DNA from: Ezakiella massiliensis | GTDB taxonomy: Bacteria; Bacillota; Clostridia; Tissierellales; Peptoniphilaceae | Assembly (NCBI RefSeq): GCF_900120165.1 | Contig: NZ_LT635475.1 | Span: forward strand, 1,054,001-1,118,000 | DNA length: 64,000 nt | Reading direction: 5' to 3' | Shown: positions 8,519 to 17,210 of the stretch, in pieces | How the letters are laid out: every line of letters begins with the position of its first letter | How positions within the stretch are numbered: position 1 is the first letter of the stretch | The notes under the pieces: model-generated | Database searches by the model: none | Seen by the model: only the letters and a program-made list of their open reading frames with translations | What the model was told of the DNA's origin: nothing | Translations under genes and position numbers: made by a program

Positions 8519-10321
8519 TTATTCATCTAATATTTCAACTACCATACTCTCTTTTAACTTAACCTCATCTTTTCTCTGCAGGTATTTCTCTATGTCAAAT
8601 ATATTTCTCTTATCATAATCTTCAAGGAACTTATAATTCTTATGTTTGGTTATGTCAAATTTATCTGAAAGAAATGGTCTAACTCCTCTTAATTGGTAGA
8701 TACATTTCCCACCATCCATTACAGTTATTTCATCTTGACTCATTAATTCTTTTCCAGTTTTTTGATAGTTTAAACCAAAACTCTTTTGATTTGATCTTGT
8801 TTCTGATGTGTTATATAGGTCTATGGTTTCTTTGCCTAGGCTTTCAGATAATTCTTTTAATGTTGTTCTTTCTTTGCCCCCTAAAAATAATGTAGAATCA
8901 CAATTGCCAACTATGGTATCGGCATTATCTTTATAGATACTTTTTAGTTGTGATTGTGCCTGTAATATTATACAAGCTGATATTTCTCTACTTCTAATAG
9001 TTGCTATCAGCTTTTCAAATTTAGGAATTAAGCCGATATTTGCGAATTCATCAAGTAGGCATCTCACATGAACAGGAAGTCTTCCGCCATATTCATCATC
9101 TGCTTTATCACATAATAGATTAAATAATTGTGAGTACATTATTGATACTACAAAGTTAAATGTATCATCTGTATCCGATATTATTACGAATAAAGCTGTT
9201 TTCTTTTCTCCAAGTGTATCAAGCTCCAGTTCATCTTCTTTCATTAAGTCCCTTAGTTCTTCGATATCAAATGGAGCAAGCCTTGCTCCACAGGATATAA
9301 GGATTGATTTGGCAGTTTTTCCTGCTGCAAGTTTGTATTTCTTGTATTGTTTTACTGCGAAATGATTTGGCTTTTCTTTTTCTAATGCTTCAAACATATA
9401 GTCTACTGCATTTTTAAAATTTTCATCTTCTTCTCTTACCTCACTTGCATCTATCATAGCAAGTAAAGTTGTAAAGTTCTGTTCTTCTTTAGGAGCTTCA
9501 TACCAGATATATCCTATAAGTGCTGTGTAATAGAGTTTTTCAGCTTTCACCCAAAAATCCTCAGTTGATTTTTCTCCTTCTCCCTTAGTATTTGCAATTA
9601 TTGTTTGTACTAATTTCAAAATATCTTTTTCACTTTTCAAGTATGCAAAGGGATTATATCTCATGGATTTTTTAAAGTTTATTGTGTTTAGTATTTTTAT
9701 CTCATATCCATTTCTTTCCAACATTTTCCCACATTCCAAGACTAATGTTCCTTTTGGATCGGTTACTACATATGAAGAGTGCATTTGCATGAGATTTGGC
9801 TTTACAAAAAACCTTGTTTTACCACTACCAGAACCTCCAATTACCATTACATTTTTATTTCTCGCATATTTTGGATTTTTAGGTCTATTGTTCATGGTAA
9901 GTCTTTCAGTTTGAGTTAGTAGCACATTGTTTTCAAACTTCTTGTCAATGTATGGCTCAATGTCTTTTTCATTTCCCCATCTTGCCGATCCATATTCTCT
10001 GCCCTCTCTAAACTTTTTTGCATTTTTCTTTTTCTGTATAAGGATTAACTTAATAACTACTGATAGAATTAGACTGGGTATAAAGTTTTTTATTTTTAAT
10101 GATGGAATATATTTTAAAGTATCTATTTGACTAAAAGCTACTAGAATTCTATCTATTATATCTCCTCCTACATAAGAGTTGACATGGCTTGCAAAGATAT
10201 TTCCTATATAAAAAAATAAGAGGTAAGGAAGATTTTCTAATACAAATTTCTTCTTATCTCTTATCTTAAAAACATTTTTTATATCTTTTATTATTTCATT
10301 TAGTATTTTCGAATTAATCAC
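8519..10321 (-). CDS. virD4: VirD4-type coupling protein, copy 1 (intact)
   Basis: 600 residues with a GTG start behind GGAGAGGAA. Two or three hydrophobic segments in the first ~95 residues anchor it; the ATPase core carries Walker A GGSGSGKTRFF near 167 and Walker B CLLDEFANIG near 425. It links the relaxase-DNA substrate to the transfer channel. It is the intact counterpart of the second virD4 disrupted by the IME (46933-47738 plus 63902-64000). The two share nearly all of the last ~200 residues by eye, so this copy could supply coupling for both elements. Confidence 0.93.
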   Translation of the reverse strand: MINSKILNEIIKDIKNVFKIRDKKKFVLENLPYLLFFYIGNIFASHVNSYVGGDIIDRILVAFSQIDTLKYIPSLKIKNFIPSLILSVVIKLILIQKKKNAKKFREGREYGSARWGNEKDIEPYIDKKFENNVLLTQTERLTMNNRPKNPKYARNKNVMVIGGSGSGKTRFFVKPNLMQMHSSYVVTDPKGTLVLECGKMLERNGYEIKILNTINFKKSMRYNPFAYLKSEKDILKLVQTIIANTKGEGEKSTEDFWVKAEKLYYTALIGYIWYEAPKEEQNFTTLLAMIDASEVREEDENFKNAVDYMFEALEKEKPNHFAVKQYKKYKLAAGKTAKSILISCGARLAPFDIEELRDLMKEDELELDTLGEKKTALFVIISDTDDTFNFVVSIMYSQLFNLLCDKADDEYGGRLPVHVRCLLDEFANIGLIPKFEKLIATIRSREISACIILQAQSQLKSIYKDNADTIVGNCDSTLFLGGKERTTLKELSESLGKETIDLYNTSETRSNQKSFGLNYQKTGKELMSQDEITVMDGGKCIYQLRGVRPFLSDKFDITKHKNYKFLEDYDKRNIFDIEKYLQRKDEVKLKESMVVEILDE

Positions 10322-10332
10322 TTCCTCTCCAT

Positions 10333-10354
10333 AAAAAAGAGTAGATTTCTCTAC
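10333..10354 (-). terminator. Short hairpin with T-run upstream of virD4
   Basis: 5-bp stem GTAGA/TCTAC with a four-base loop, followed on the minus strand by six T residues, just after the zinc-ribbon gene stop and before the virD4 ribosome site. The stem is weak; partial termination is more likely than full. Confidence 0.45.
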
Positions 10355-10365
10355 CCATTAGTATC

Positions 10366-10572
10366 TTATTTATCTTTTTTATATATTATTACTGGAACTT
10401 GTTTTATTTTTTTACCTATCTTTTTTCTTTCCAAGACAAAAATCATATTCTCATTTCTTTTAAAATATCCTAAATCTCTATGATAGCTTATACCACACTT
10501 GCAATGTAATAGACCTATAAACTGTTGCTTCATCTTTGAGTTACATATGGGACATATTCTTTTATTTGTCAT
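10366..10572 (-). CDS. Small zinc-ribbon protein
   Basis: 68 residues. Cys pairs CPIC (residues 7-10) and CKC (about 29-31) suggest a zinc ribbon; the second half is strongly basic (KRNENMIFVLERKKIGKKIKQ). I do not recognise a named family. It lies between pcfB and virD4 in the replication-to-coupling gene block and may bind nucleic acid, judging from its zinc ribbon and charge. There is no obvious strong ribosome site, so expression is less certain than for its neighbours. Confidence 0.6.
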   Translation of the reverse strand: MTNKRICPICNSKMKQQFIGLLHCKCGISYHRDLGYFKRNENMIFVLERKKIGKKIKQVPVIIYKKDK

Positions 10573-10590
10573 TTTAAACCACCATTATAC

Positions 10591-10729
10591 TTATATTTTA
10601 CTTTCAAAGGTATTTTTTAGTTTTTTCCCTAATGCTTCTGTTCTCATTTTTTATCTATAGATAAGAGAAATTCTTCTACTGGATGATTCCATCTTCTTTT
10701 TCATAGTATTCAACAATAAAGCTATTCAT
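10591..10729 (-). pseudogene. Frameshifted, truncated RelE/HigB (Gp49-like) toxin remnant
   Basis: From the ATG at 10729 the frame reads MNSFIVEYYEKEDGII, then hits a stop. Shifting by one base continues PVEEFLLSIDKKMRTEAL, the usual continuation of Gp49/HigB-like toxins (YYEK...PVEEFL...D.KMR). After that the sequence diverges and ends at 10591, lacking the second half of the family, and no antitoxin gene follows. It is a decayed toxin, overlooked because each open piece is short. Confidence 0.6.
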
Positions 10730-10768
10730 GCCTTCTCATCATATATATTATATATCTAAGTGCTTTTA

Positions 10769-11260
10769 TTATAAACTTTGTTCCTGATGCTTATGTTTAA
10801 CCTTATCTCTGTCAATAGTATCTTTGACTTTATCCTTGAAGTTATTAAGCCTTTCTATTACAGATTTTCTTTTTCTTGACTTATCTTTAGTAAATTTCTG
10901 GACTGTCTTTTTAAAAGCTTGTTCCATCACTTTTATATCTTTTGCTTGAAAAAAGATAATGTTGTTTCCATTTTCTAAATCTTTCTTTATGGAAAATTTC
11001 ACCCCATATCTTTTTAATTCTTTTTTCAATGCTTTTAAGTCTATGTCATTTAATTCTAAGGTTTCTACTTTACCTTTTTTTACAAGATCTTTTACTTTTA
11101 CTTTTTTAAATTTTTCTAAGGGTCTTGACTGTTCTGTCTGCGCTTTATGTTTATTTATTTCTAATATTTTCTTCATCAAATTTATAACTTGCTTGGCTGT
11201 AACTATCCCCGCTTTTTTTACTATGGCTATTGTTCTGCTATTTATATCATCATTTTGCAT
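10769..11260 (-). CDS. PcfB-family (DUF3801) conjugation protein, ICE module 1
   Basis: 163 residues. Matches the PcfB/DUF3801 pattern: an N-terminal helical region ending in LKALKKELKRYGVKFSIKK, then FFQAKDIKVMEQAFK, then a Lys-rich tail. PcfB-like proteins accompany the relaxase/coupling protein in Gram-positive conjugation. A homologue in the IME (50315-50842) shares the FFQAKDIKVME core. It follows the DnaC-like gene by 14 nt, probably in one operon with repA. Confidence 0.8.
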   Translation of the reverse strand: MQNDDINSRTIAIVKKAGIVTAKQVINLMKKILEINKHKAQTEQSRPLEKFKKVKVKDLVKKGKVETLELNDIDLKALKKELKRYGVKFSIKKDLENGNNIIFFQAKDIKVMEQAFKKTVQKFTKDKSRKRKSVIERLNNFKDKVKDTIDRDKVKHKHQEQSL

Positions 11261-11274
11261 TCACTCACCTACTT

Positions 11275-12132
11275 TCATTCTTTTTTTAATATTTCATAGG
11301 CTAATTTTGATTTCTCCTTCATTTTTTCTATTCTTCTATTTTCTCCTGTAAATATAATGGGACTGCATATTTCAAGTATCCTTGAGTAAATTCTTTTATC
11401 TTTTATAGTTTCAGGATTAGTTAAAGCTGATATATTTAAGTTTGTTGTTATAATTAGAGGTTTCCCACTTCTATATCTACTATCTATTATGTTAAAGATA
11501 TGCTCAGCTGCAAAATCTGTATCTCTTTCCATTCCAAAATCATCAATAATTAATAGTTTCTTATGATTTAGGTTATCTATATACTTACTCTTATCAATCT
11601 CAAAGTTAGTCATATCATTTAAAATTACTGAAAAATTTGTCATTTTGACTGATATTTCTTTTTCTAGTAAAGCATTTGCTATAGCACTTGCAAGATATGT
11701 TTTTCCACATCCCACATTCCCTATGAGAATTAATCCTATATTATTTTCATATATTTCATCAAATTTTTCCACATAATTTTTTGCTACTTTTTCATGCTCA
11801 CTATCTTTGTCCATATTTTTAAAATTCCAATTTAATAAGATAGGATCAGAAAAACACTCTTTTTTTAAGTGTTCAATTTTTAAAAGCCTTTTATTTTCTT
11901 TTCTTTTTTCTTCCTCTAATTTTTGTCTTTCTTTTTTACATTGACATAAAATACCAACTTTTTTTATTTCTCCAAAGAAGTCTATTTCTTTTTCAATTGG
12001 TGTTTTACATTTTGCACAATATTTTAATCCTGTTTCTTGATCTATATAACTCCTATTTTCTTCATCTTTTGATGGACTATTTGTTTCTGCATTTTTTATT
12101 TTCTGTTCTAGGATTTCTTTTATTAATTCCAT
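11275..12132 (-). CDS. DnaC/IstB-like AAA+ ATPase (helicase loader-like)
   Basis: 285 residues from the ATG at 12132, preferred because GGAGAGGAG lies just before it; a longer in-frame start at 12171 would overlap repA. An N-terminal zinc-finger-like region (YCAKCKTP, then CQCKK) precedes the AAA+ core with Walker A GNVGCGKTYLA near 141 and Walker B LLIIDDFGME near 194. Such proteins load the replicative helicase. Position right after repA supports a replication role for the excised element. Confidence 0.85.
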   Translation of the reverse strand: MELIKEILEQKIKNAETNSPSKDEENRSYIDQETGLKYCAKCKTPIEKEIDFFGEIKKVGILCQCKKERQKLEEEKRKENKRLLKIEHLKKECFSDPILLNWNFKNMDKDSEHEKVAKNYVEKFDEIYENNIGLILIGNVGCGKTYLASAIANALLEKEISVKMTNFSVILNDMTNFEIDKSKYIDNLNHKKLLIIDDFGMERDTDFAAEHIFNIIDSRYRSGKPLIITTNLNISALTNPETIKDKRIYSRILEICSPIIFTGENRRIEKMKEKSKLAYEILKKE

Positions 12133-12146
12133 ATGCTCCTCTCCTA

Positions 12147-13127
12147 TCAAGTATTTAAAATTTCTCTCCATATATCCTCATCGTTACTATAGTCATAGTT
12201 TTCTCTTTTCTGATCTTCTCTCTTTATGACTTCTATGTTTCTAATACTTTCATCTGCATTGTATAAGAGAGTCAGTAGATAAGCATTAATGTTTCTAATA
12301 TCCTTTGGAGCATTTTCTCTTAGGTATTTCAAAACATAGTCTATGTGTTTATACTTAAGACTTAGAAATCTTTCTTTAAAATTTTCATTGGATATATGCC
12401 TCCCTCCTATTTTAATGTTTGTAAAGCTAGTTAAGGCTTTTACAAGTACATTTATCATTACATCTACTTGCTTCTTTTCTTCTATTCTTACTTTTTCAAA
12501 GGTTTCATAAGATATATTCTTTTTTATAGTTTCTTTTAATTCTTCCTCCTCCAAAGTTTTTTTTGATTTTTCTCCTAGCTTTTCTAAGGGGGATATGGGG
12601 GTGGTATTATTAAAATCAGTATTATTAGTTTCAGTATTATTAATATTAGTATTATTAGAGTCCTCTTTTGAAACTTCTTGAGGTTTGTTTTCTAAACTTC
12701 CTGAAGTTTGTTTTTTAAACTTCTTGAGGTTTGCTTTTGAAACTTCTGTAGTTTTATTATTTTCTGTGTAAATAAAGTTCTTTACATAGAGTAAATTTGG
12801 CTTTCCAAGTCCTAACCTCTTTTTTTCTAATAATCCTATTTCTTCAATTTCTTTCATTACTTTGACCGACTTATTTCTCCCCCAGTTTAATACTTCCATA
12901 ATTTCTTCTATGGTATAGATGATGTATACCTTGTTTTCTTCATCTAACCATTTATTCTTAATTGACAAGCTCATTCTATCGAGTAGAATTCCATAAAGAA
13001 TTTTTGCTTCTACGGATAGTTTTTTAAAATTTAAGTCGGTGAATAAAGTTTTGGGAATCCTAAAAAATGAATATTGTTCTGATTCATTGCCATAATAGTA
13101 TTCAAATTTAACTATTTCTTTCATCAT
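12147..13127 (-). CDS. RepA_N-like replication initiator
   Basis: About 326 residues. The N-terminal winged-helix region (YSFFRIPKTLFTDLNFKKLSVEAKILYGILLDRMSLS) is the RepA_N signature. The middle is low-complexity (Asn/Thr-rich) and coincides with two DNA repeat arrays; the C-terminus is a DUF6017/DnaD-like helical region. GGGGG precedes two adjacent ATGs (13127 and 13124), both better than the upstream ATG at 13145. In RepA_N plasmids the origin lies inside the rep gene, which fits the arrays here. First gene of the repA-dnaC-pcfB block. Confidence 0.85.
   Translation of the reverse strand: MMKEIVKFEYYYGNESEQYSFFRIPKTLFTDLNFKKLSVEAKILYGILLDRMSLSIKNKWLDEENKVYIIYTIEEIMEVLNWGRNKSVKVMKEIEEIGLLEKKRLGLGKPNLLYVKNFIYTENNKTTEVSKANLKKFKKQTSGSLENKPQEVSKEDSNNTNINNTETNNTDFNNTTPISPLEKLGEKSKKTLEEEELKETIKKNISYETFEKVRIEEKKQVDVMINVLVKALTSFTNIKIGGRHISNENFKERFLSLKYKHIDYVLKYLRENAPKDIRNINAYLLTLLYNADESIRNIEVIKREDQKRENYDYSNDEDIWREILNT
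12604..12657. repeat. AT-rich 15-bp tandem repeats inside repA
   Basis: GTATTATTA recurs at 12604, 12619, 12634 and 12649, an exact 15-bp period of almost pure A/T. In protein it becomes an Asn-Asn-Thr repeat. Beside the 23-bp iterons it resembles the AT-rich melting region of an origin; that role is inferred. Confidence 0.65.
12671..12756. repeat. 23-bp iterons inside repA (candidate origin of replication)
   Basis: The element AAACTTCTTGAGGTTTG starts at 12671 and 12717, with variants at 12694 (AAACTTCCTGAAGTTT, a perfect inverted repeat) and 12740 (degenerate 3' half). Spacing is exactly 23 bp, not a multiple of three, so the repeats encode different peptides and are kept at the DNA level. 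Confidence 0.75.
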
Positions 13128-13147
13128 AACCCCCTTTCTTTTCATAT

Positions 13148-13182
13148 AAAAAGAGATAGCTTTGATTTTGCTATCTCTTTTT
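13148..13182 (-). terminator. Terminator between the CD1845-like gene and repA
   Basis: Perfect 13-bp inverted repeat AAAAAGAGATAGC/GCTATCTCTTTTT with a 9-nt loop; U-rich in both directions. It ends about 20 nt before the repA start. Confidence 0.8.
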
Positions 13183-13210
13183 CATCGTTTTAATCTATTT
13201 ATTTTTATAT

Positions 13211-13501
13211 TTAAATTACTTTTATTCTTTCATTCACCCCTTCTATCACTTCTATAATAAAATATCCTAGCACTGGTAAACCATAAGGACTGAAAAGATA
13301 TGCTAGTATAATTGCCTCTATAGCAAGTGCTTTTTCTCCATGATAAACAGATCCTAAAAATCCCATAATAGCGATAAATGAAATCAGTTTAAAAAATATT
13401 GTGCTGAGTCCTAATACAAACGTTAAAAATAGAGTGATGATACTTAACGCTATACTAATAGGAAACAATATGATTTTTAAAAAAACTCTAAATATTATCA
13501 T
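13211..13501 (-). CDS. Small membrane protein, CD1845-like ICE family
   Basis: 96 residues, hydrophobic over almost its whole length (about three membrane segments), with FSPYGLPVLGYFIIEVIEGVN near the C-terminus. That matches the CD1845-like membrane proteins found near repA in Clostridial conjugative elements (ISPFGLP motif). Function is unknown. It lies between repA and the lanthipeptide island and is the last ICE backbone gene on that side. Confidence 0.65.
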   Translation of the reverse strand: MIIFRVFLKIILFPISIALSIITLFLTFVLGLSTIFFKLISFIAIMGFLGSVYHGEKALAIEAIILAYLFSPYGLPVLGYFIIEVIEGVNERIKVI

Positions 13502-13544
13502 ATTCTCTTCAATCCTTATTACTTATGTTTTCTTTTCTTTTTTG

Positions 13545-14747
13545 TTAATTTAATAAAAAAGATGACAGACTTAATCCTAAATCGTCTTGTTTAAAAGTTT
13601 TGTGGAAGCCTTTAAACTTTGATTTTAATGGATTTATTGTATCTGTCATCATTATATCACTGTCCCCTGTTCCGCTCTCACCTATAACTATGTATTTTCC
13701 ATTTTTTTTAATACATATGTCTGGAAAATTAATTTTTTCTTTATTATTGTAAGAATAAGATAGATTACTAGTTATAATTTTATCAGAAAATATCATCTCG
13801 CTTTTATCTACCTTTTTCACCTGTAAATCTAAGTCATATTTTCTTAATATAGATTTTGATAAAATATATTTAGAATAAACTTCTCCAAATGATTGCAATG
13901 AATTAAATAATTGATTTGATAAATTCCCTACTGAAATTATTATCCCATAGCTTACAATTTTACTATAAGCCAGCCATCCTGATATAAAAATTAATAAAAC
14001 TTGACTAAATGTATTCAAAAAATTTATCAAAATCCATAATTTAGATAAATTTTTTTCTAATGTTATTTTATCATTTCCTAAGGAGACTGAATGATTTTTT
14101 ATTACTCCTAACATTAATCTCAATGAAGAATAATTATTTAGTATATGACTCCCATTTATCATATTAAAAGAATTTGATTGCAACTCTTTATATTTTTCTG
14201 ATACATTGTTGATTTCATCAGATATTTTATCATCAAAAAATTTAGGTATCACCAAAATAATTAAGCCTAACAATATAGATGTTAACACAATAATATAATG
14301 AAAACTAAACAATGCTAAACTTGAAAAAATTACTCCACTAAGTATTGAAACCAACTCAAAAAAACAACCTATCCCATCACTAATTATTTCTATATCATTT
14401 GTACATAAATTTACATATTCATCATAATTTACGAACTTATCTTGTTTTGAATTACTTGAAAATTCTAAAACCAGCTTCTTAATAGCAGCACTTCTCAGAT
14501 CAGTACAAATTTTTTGTGTTAGAGTCTCTTCTTTAATTCTACGAATATAATTTGAGAATAAACCTGATATCCAAGCAATAAAAGACAATAAAATATAGTA
14601 TAAAAATTGATAAAAATTCTGTTTTAATAAAAAATCAAGACTTTTAGCTATTAACAATGCACCTACCGTACTAGCTAAAACAAAAAAACTAGATAACAAT
14701 GTAAGAATAATTGTTTCTTTAATATTTTTTTTTAATATTTTTATCAT
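13545..14747 (-). pseudogene. ABC exporter, membrane domain intact but nucleotide-binding domain cut at Walker A
   Basis: 400 residues. Residues 1-300 form a typical six-helix exporter domain. The ATPase domain begins (NLSYSYNNKEKINFPDICIKKNGKYIVIGESGTG) but breaks exactly inside Walker A, where GKST is replaced by GDSD, and a foreign tail MMTDTINPLKSKFKGF to SSFLLN follows. Signature, Walker B and H-loop are missing. It follows the LanF-like operon and was probably the peptide exporter (LanT-type). As it stands it cannot hydrolyse ATP. The tail may be the end of an older backbone gene fused at a deletion point; I do not recognise it. Confidence 0.75.
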
Positions 14748-14769
14748 CTTTATACCCCTACTAAAATAA

Positions 14770-15660
14770 TTAGCTTATATTTCTTAAATAAAATTCTTCC
14801 AATGTTTCTTCTTTTCTAAAAATTTCATAGACTTTTATGCCATTATTAACTAATAGACTAACAACCTCTGAACTGTCTTCTATATTTTCTTTAACTCGAA
14901 TCCTGCCATTTTGAATATCAATTTTGGAGATTTCTTGTTCCTTTAATATCTCTACAGTTCTATTAATATCTGAAGTGTAGATTTCTATATAATTAAAATC
15001 TCTGCTATGCAAATCATCCAAACTTAATTTATCTATCACTTGACCGTCATTAATAATCGCTATTTTATTTACCAAGTTTTCCAACTCCGGAAGTACATGA
15101 CTAGAAATAATAATAGTCACTCCATTTTCTTCATTTAGTCTTTTTAATAAGTCTCTTATTTCTACTATCCCGGTAGGATCTATTCCATTAATAGGTTCAT
15201 CTAAAATTAGAAGTTCTGGTTCCCCCAAAAGACATACTGATATAGCTAATCTCTGCTTCATACCAACTGAATAGTTTTTAACTACCTTACCATCATCGTA
15301 GTTTAATCCAACTAATTCTAAAGCTTTCTTTATAGTGTCCTCATTAGTAATGCCTTTTTGAATGGCAAAATATCTCAAATTATCTTTACCTGTCAAATTA
15401 CCAAACAAGGTTGGATTTTCCAAAATTGCTCCAATTTTCTTTCTTCCTTCTGAAAGATTCTTCCCTCCAAACAATTCATAATCACCTTGAGTTTTCTCGG
15501 TAATTCCACAGAGAATTTTCATCAGTGTTGATTTTCCAGCACCATTTTTACCAATTATACCATAGATATCTCCTCTATTCACTGTTAGCGAACAGTTATT
15601 TAAAGCGTATTTGTCATTATATTTTTTTGAAAGATTATCTGTTTTTACTATAGCATCCAT
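14770..15660 (-). CDS. ABC transporter ATP-binding protein (lantibiotic-protection/LanF-like)
   Basis: 296 residues with an intact ATPase: Walker A GKNGAGKST near 38, signature YSVGMKQRLA near 131, Walker B LLILDEP near 152, H-loop SSH near 188. The closest class is the BcrA/LanF type that pairs with a short multi-span permease to expel bacitracin-like or lantibiotic peptides. The partner permease gene lies 8 nt upstream. Self-protection against the product of the adjacent lanKC-lanA cluster is an inference from context. Confidence 0.85.
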   Translation of the reverse strand: MDAIVKTDNLSKKYNDKYALNNCSLTVNRGDIYGIIGKNGAGKSTLMKILCGITEKTQGDYELFGGKNLSEGRKKIGAILENPTLFGNLTGKDNLRYFAIQKGITNEDTIKKALELVGLNYDDGKVVKNYSVGMKQRLAISVCLLGEPELLILDEPINGIDPTGIVEIRDLLKRLNEENGVTIIISSHVLPELENLVNKIAIINDGQVIDKLSLDDLHSRDFNYIEIYTSDINRTVEILKEQEISKIDIQNGRIRVKENIEDSSEVVSLLVNNGIKVYEIFRKEETLEEFYLRNIS

Positions 15661-15668
15661 AATTCACC

Positions 15669-16403
15669 TCAATTGATTTCTTTTCTACTAAATCTTACAT
15701 ATCCGCTTATTAGATAAATTACAAAGACAAAAACAAAACTAATACCAGCTGTCTTCATAAAGCTATTTCCAATTTGCTCTGTTGCCAATCCTAAATCTAA
15801 TAGCTTGAATGGTTGTATTAGAAGAAGGTTATTAAATACATCGTAGATTTTTCCTTCAGTCATATACATTCCGATTTGAAAAACTGATGGAATTATAACA
15901 AAGGAAGTTGCAATGCCTAGAGCCACATTGTTCAATAAATAAGTTAATCCCATGACACCATTGTTTACATTTATCATCAATACTATCATTCTAATCAAGA
16001 AATAGACAAATCCGATATATAATCCTACAATGGATTCAGATCCCACTAGATTTTTTAATAAACTGAATAATAAAATCAATCCTCCCATTATTACTATAGA
16101 AAAAAGAGTAAAAATTTGTAAAGTAATAAGGTCACATACAAATATGTGCTTTCTACTAAGCCCCATTGATAGTAGCTCTACTTTTATATCTTTTTTCTTA
16201 AAAATAGTTACACTGAAAAAAATTGAAATTATAATACTAACAATCTTTAAAAATGTTTCCATAGATTCAAAATATTCTCCCGAATTAGAGTCTATGGATG
16301 AATAAATCATACTTCCTAGTAATATCAATGTAATAGCAAAGATAAATTTAAGATAATTTCTTGTATGAAAAATTCTAAAAATCTCCGCTTTAATATATTT
16401 CAT
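15669..16403 (-). CDS. ABC transporter permease (LanE/BcrB-like)
   Basis: 244 residues from the ATG at 16403, which has GAGAGGTG 8-10 nt upstream and avoids overlapping the lipoprotein gene (an ATG at 16433 would overlap). Six hydrophobic segments and an N-terminal MKYIKAEIFRIFHTRNYLK are typical of the ABC-2-like permeases of bacitracin/lantibiotic protection systems. Membrane partner of the ATPase at 14770-15660. Confidence 0.8.
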   Translation of the reverse strand: MKYIKAEIFRIFHTRNYLKFIFAITLILLGSMIYSSIDSNSGEYFESMETFLKIVSIIISIFFSVTIFKKKDIKVELLSMGLSRKHIFVCDLITLQIFTLFSIVIMGGLILLFSLLKNLVGSESIVGLYIGFVYFLIRMIVLMINVNNGVMGLTYLLNNVALGIATSFVIIPSVFQIGMYMTEGKIYDVFNNLLLIQPFKLLDLGLATEQIGNSFMKTAGISFVFVFVIYLISGYVRFSRKEIN

Positions 16404-16410
16404 GATCTTT

Positions 16411-17196
16411 TCACCTCTCATTGATAAACTCAAATCTATTTAGTTTACCTTCTAATTTTATTTTATTGGGCGTATTTTGATTAAATATCTCATCATAATT
16501 TTTTAAACCAAGTTCGCCTTCAACAATAGAGAAATTCAATATATTGTCTCCTTTAAACTCATTTTTTTCTCCAAAGATTCGGGATTTATTTAAATTTAGT
16601 TTACTATCACTAATATTTGTAGAACTCATACTTAAATCTGATAATTCTAAATCAAAATTTAATTTGTTAATCGTTGAATCAGTAAGATCAACATCAATTG
16701 CATTACCCTTAATTCCTACATTCTTAAGCGTTGCATTCTTAATACTTATTGAACCAACTCTATCATTTATAGAAATCTTATCTATGTTTTGGATAGGTCC
16801 TTCAATTACCAATTTCAATTTAGATGATTCTTCGTCTAGTATTCCTATTGGTTTTTGTTTTAATAGCTTGTTAGAGATACTAATTACACTATTTTTTTCT
16901 TCGACCTCTATAGGACTTACATAGTCTGATTTTAAATTTTCAATCTCTACATTGTAATTTTCACTTGTATTGGATACTAACTCTATATTTGTAATATTTG
17001 TATCAATTTGTAATTCTTTGATTTTTTCAAATTCTTTTGTTCCTGTATAACTAGATGCCACTACAGGATCTAACCCATTTTTGTCAATATAATATTCATC
17101 TTCAGATAATTTTAGATTTAGCTTTCCGCCCATATTGCATCCGACAAGAGTTAAAACTATACCTAATGCCAAGATAATCCATAATTTCTTTTTCAT
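16411..17196 (-). CDS. DUF4097-like lipoprotein
   Basis: 261 residues. Signal peptide MKKKLWIILALGIVLTLVGC with lipobox LVGC predicts lipid attachment to the outer face of the membrane. The remainder is beta-helix-like, with repeated short strands of I/L/N/S (for example KNVGIKGNAIDVDLTDSTIN), as in DUF4097/putative adhesin proteins that often follow PadR and DUF1700 genes. In peptide-resistance operons such proteins may sense envelope stress; the function here is not known. Confidence 0.75.
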   Translation of the reverse strand: MKKKLWIILALGIVLTLVGCNMGGKLNLKLSEDEYYIDKNGLDPVVASSYTGTKEFEKIKELQIDTNITNIELVSNTSENYNVEIENLKSDYVSPIEVEEKNSVISISNKLLKQKPIGILDEESSKLKLVIEGPIQNIDKISINDRVGSISIKNATLKNVGIKGNAIDVDLTDSTINKLNFDLELSDLSMSSTNISDSKLNLNKSRIFGEKNEFKGDNILNFSIVEGELGLKNYDEIFNQNTPNKIKLEGKLNRFEFINER

Positions 17197-17210
17197 ATTA
17201 AAACCCCTTT

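Noticed and set aside
12671-12756. CRISPR array (regular ~23-bp units)
   Set aside because: Units are contiguous without unique spacers, lie in a coding gene and are imperfect palindromes; no cas genes. Iterons explain them.
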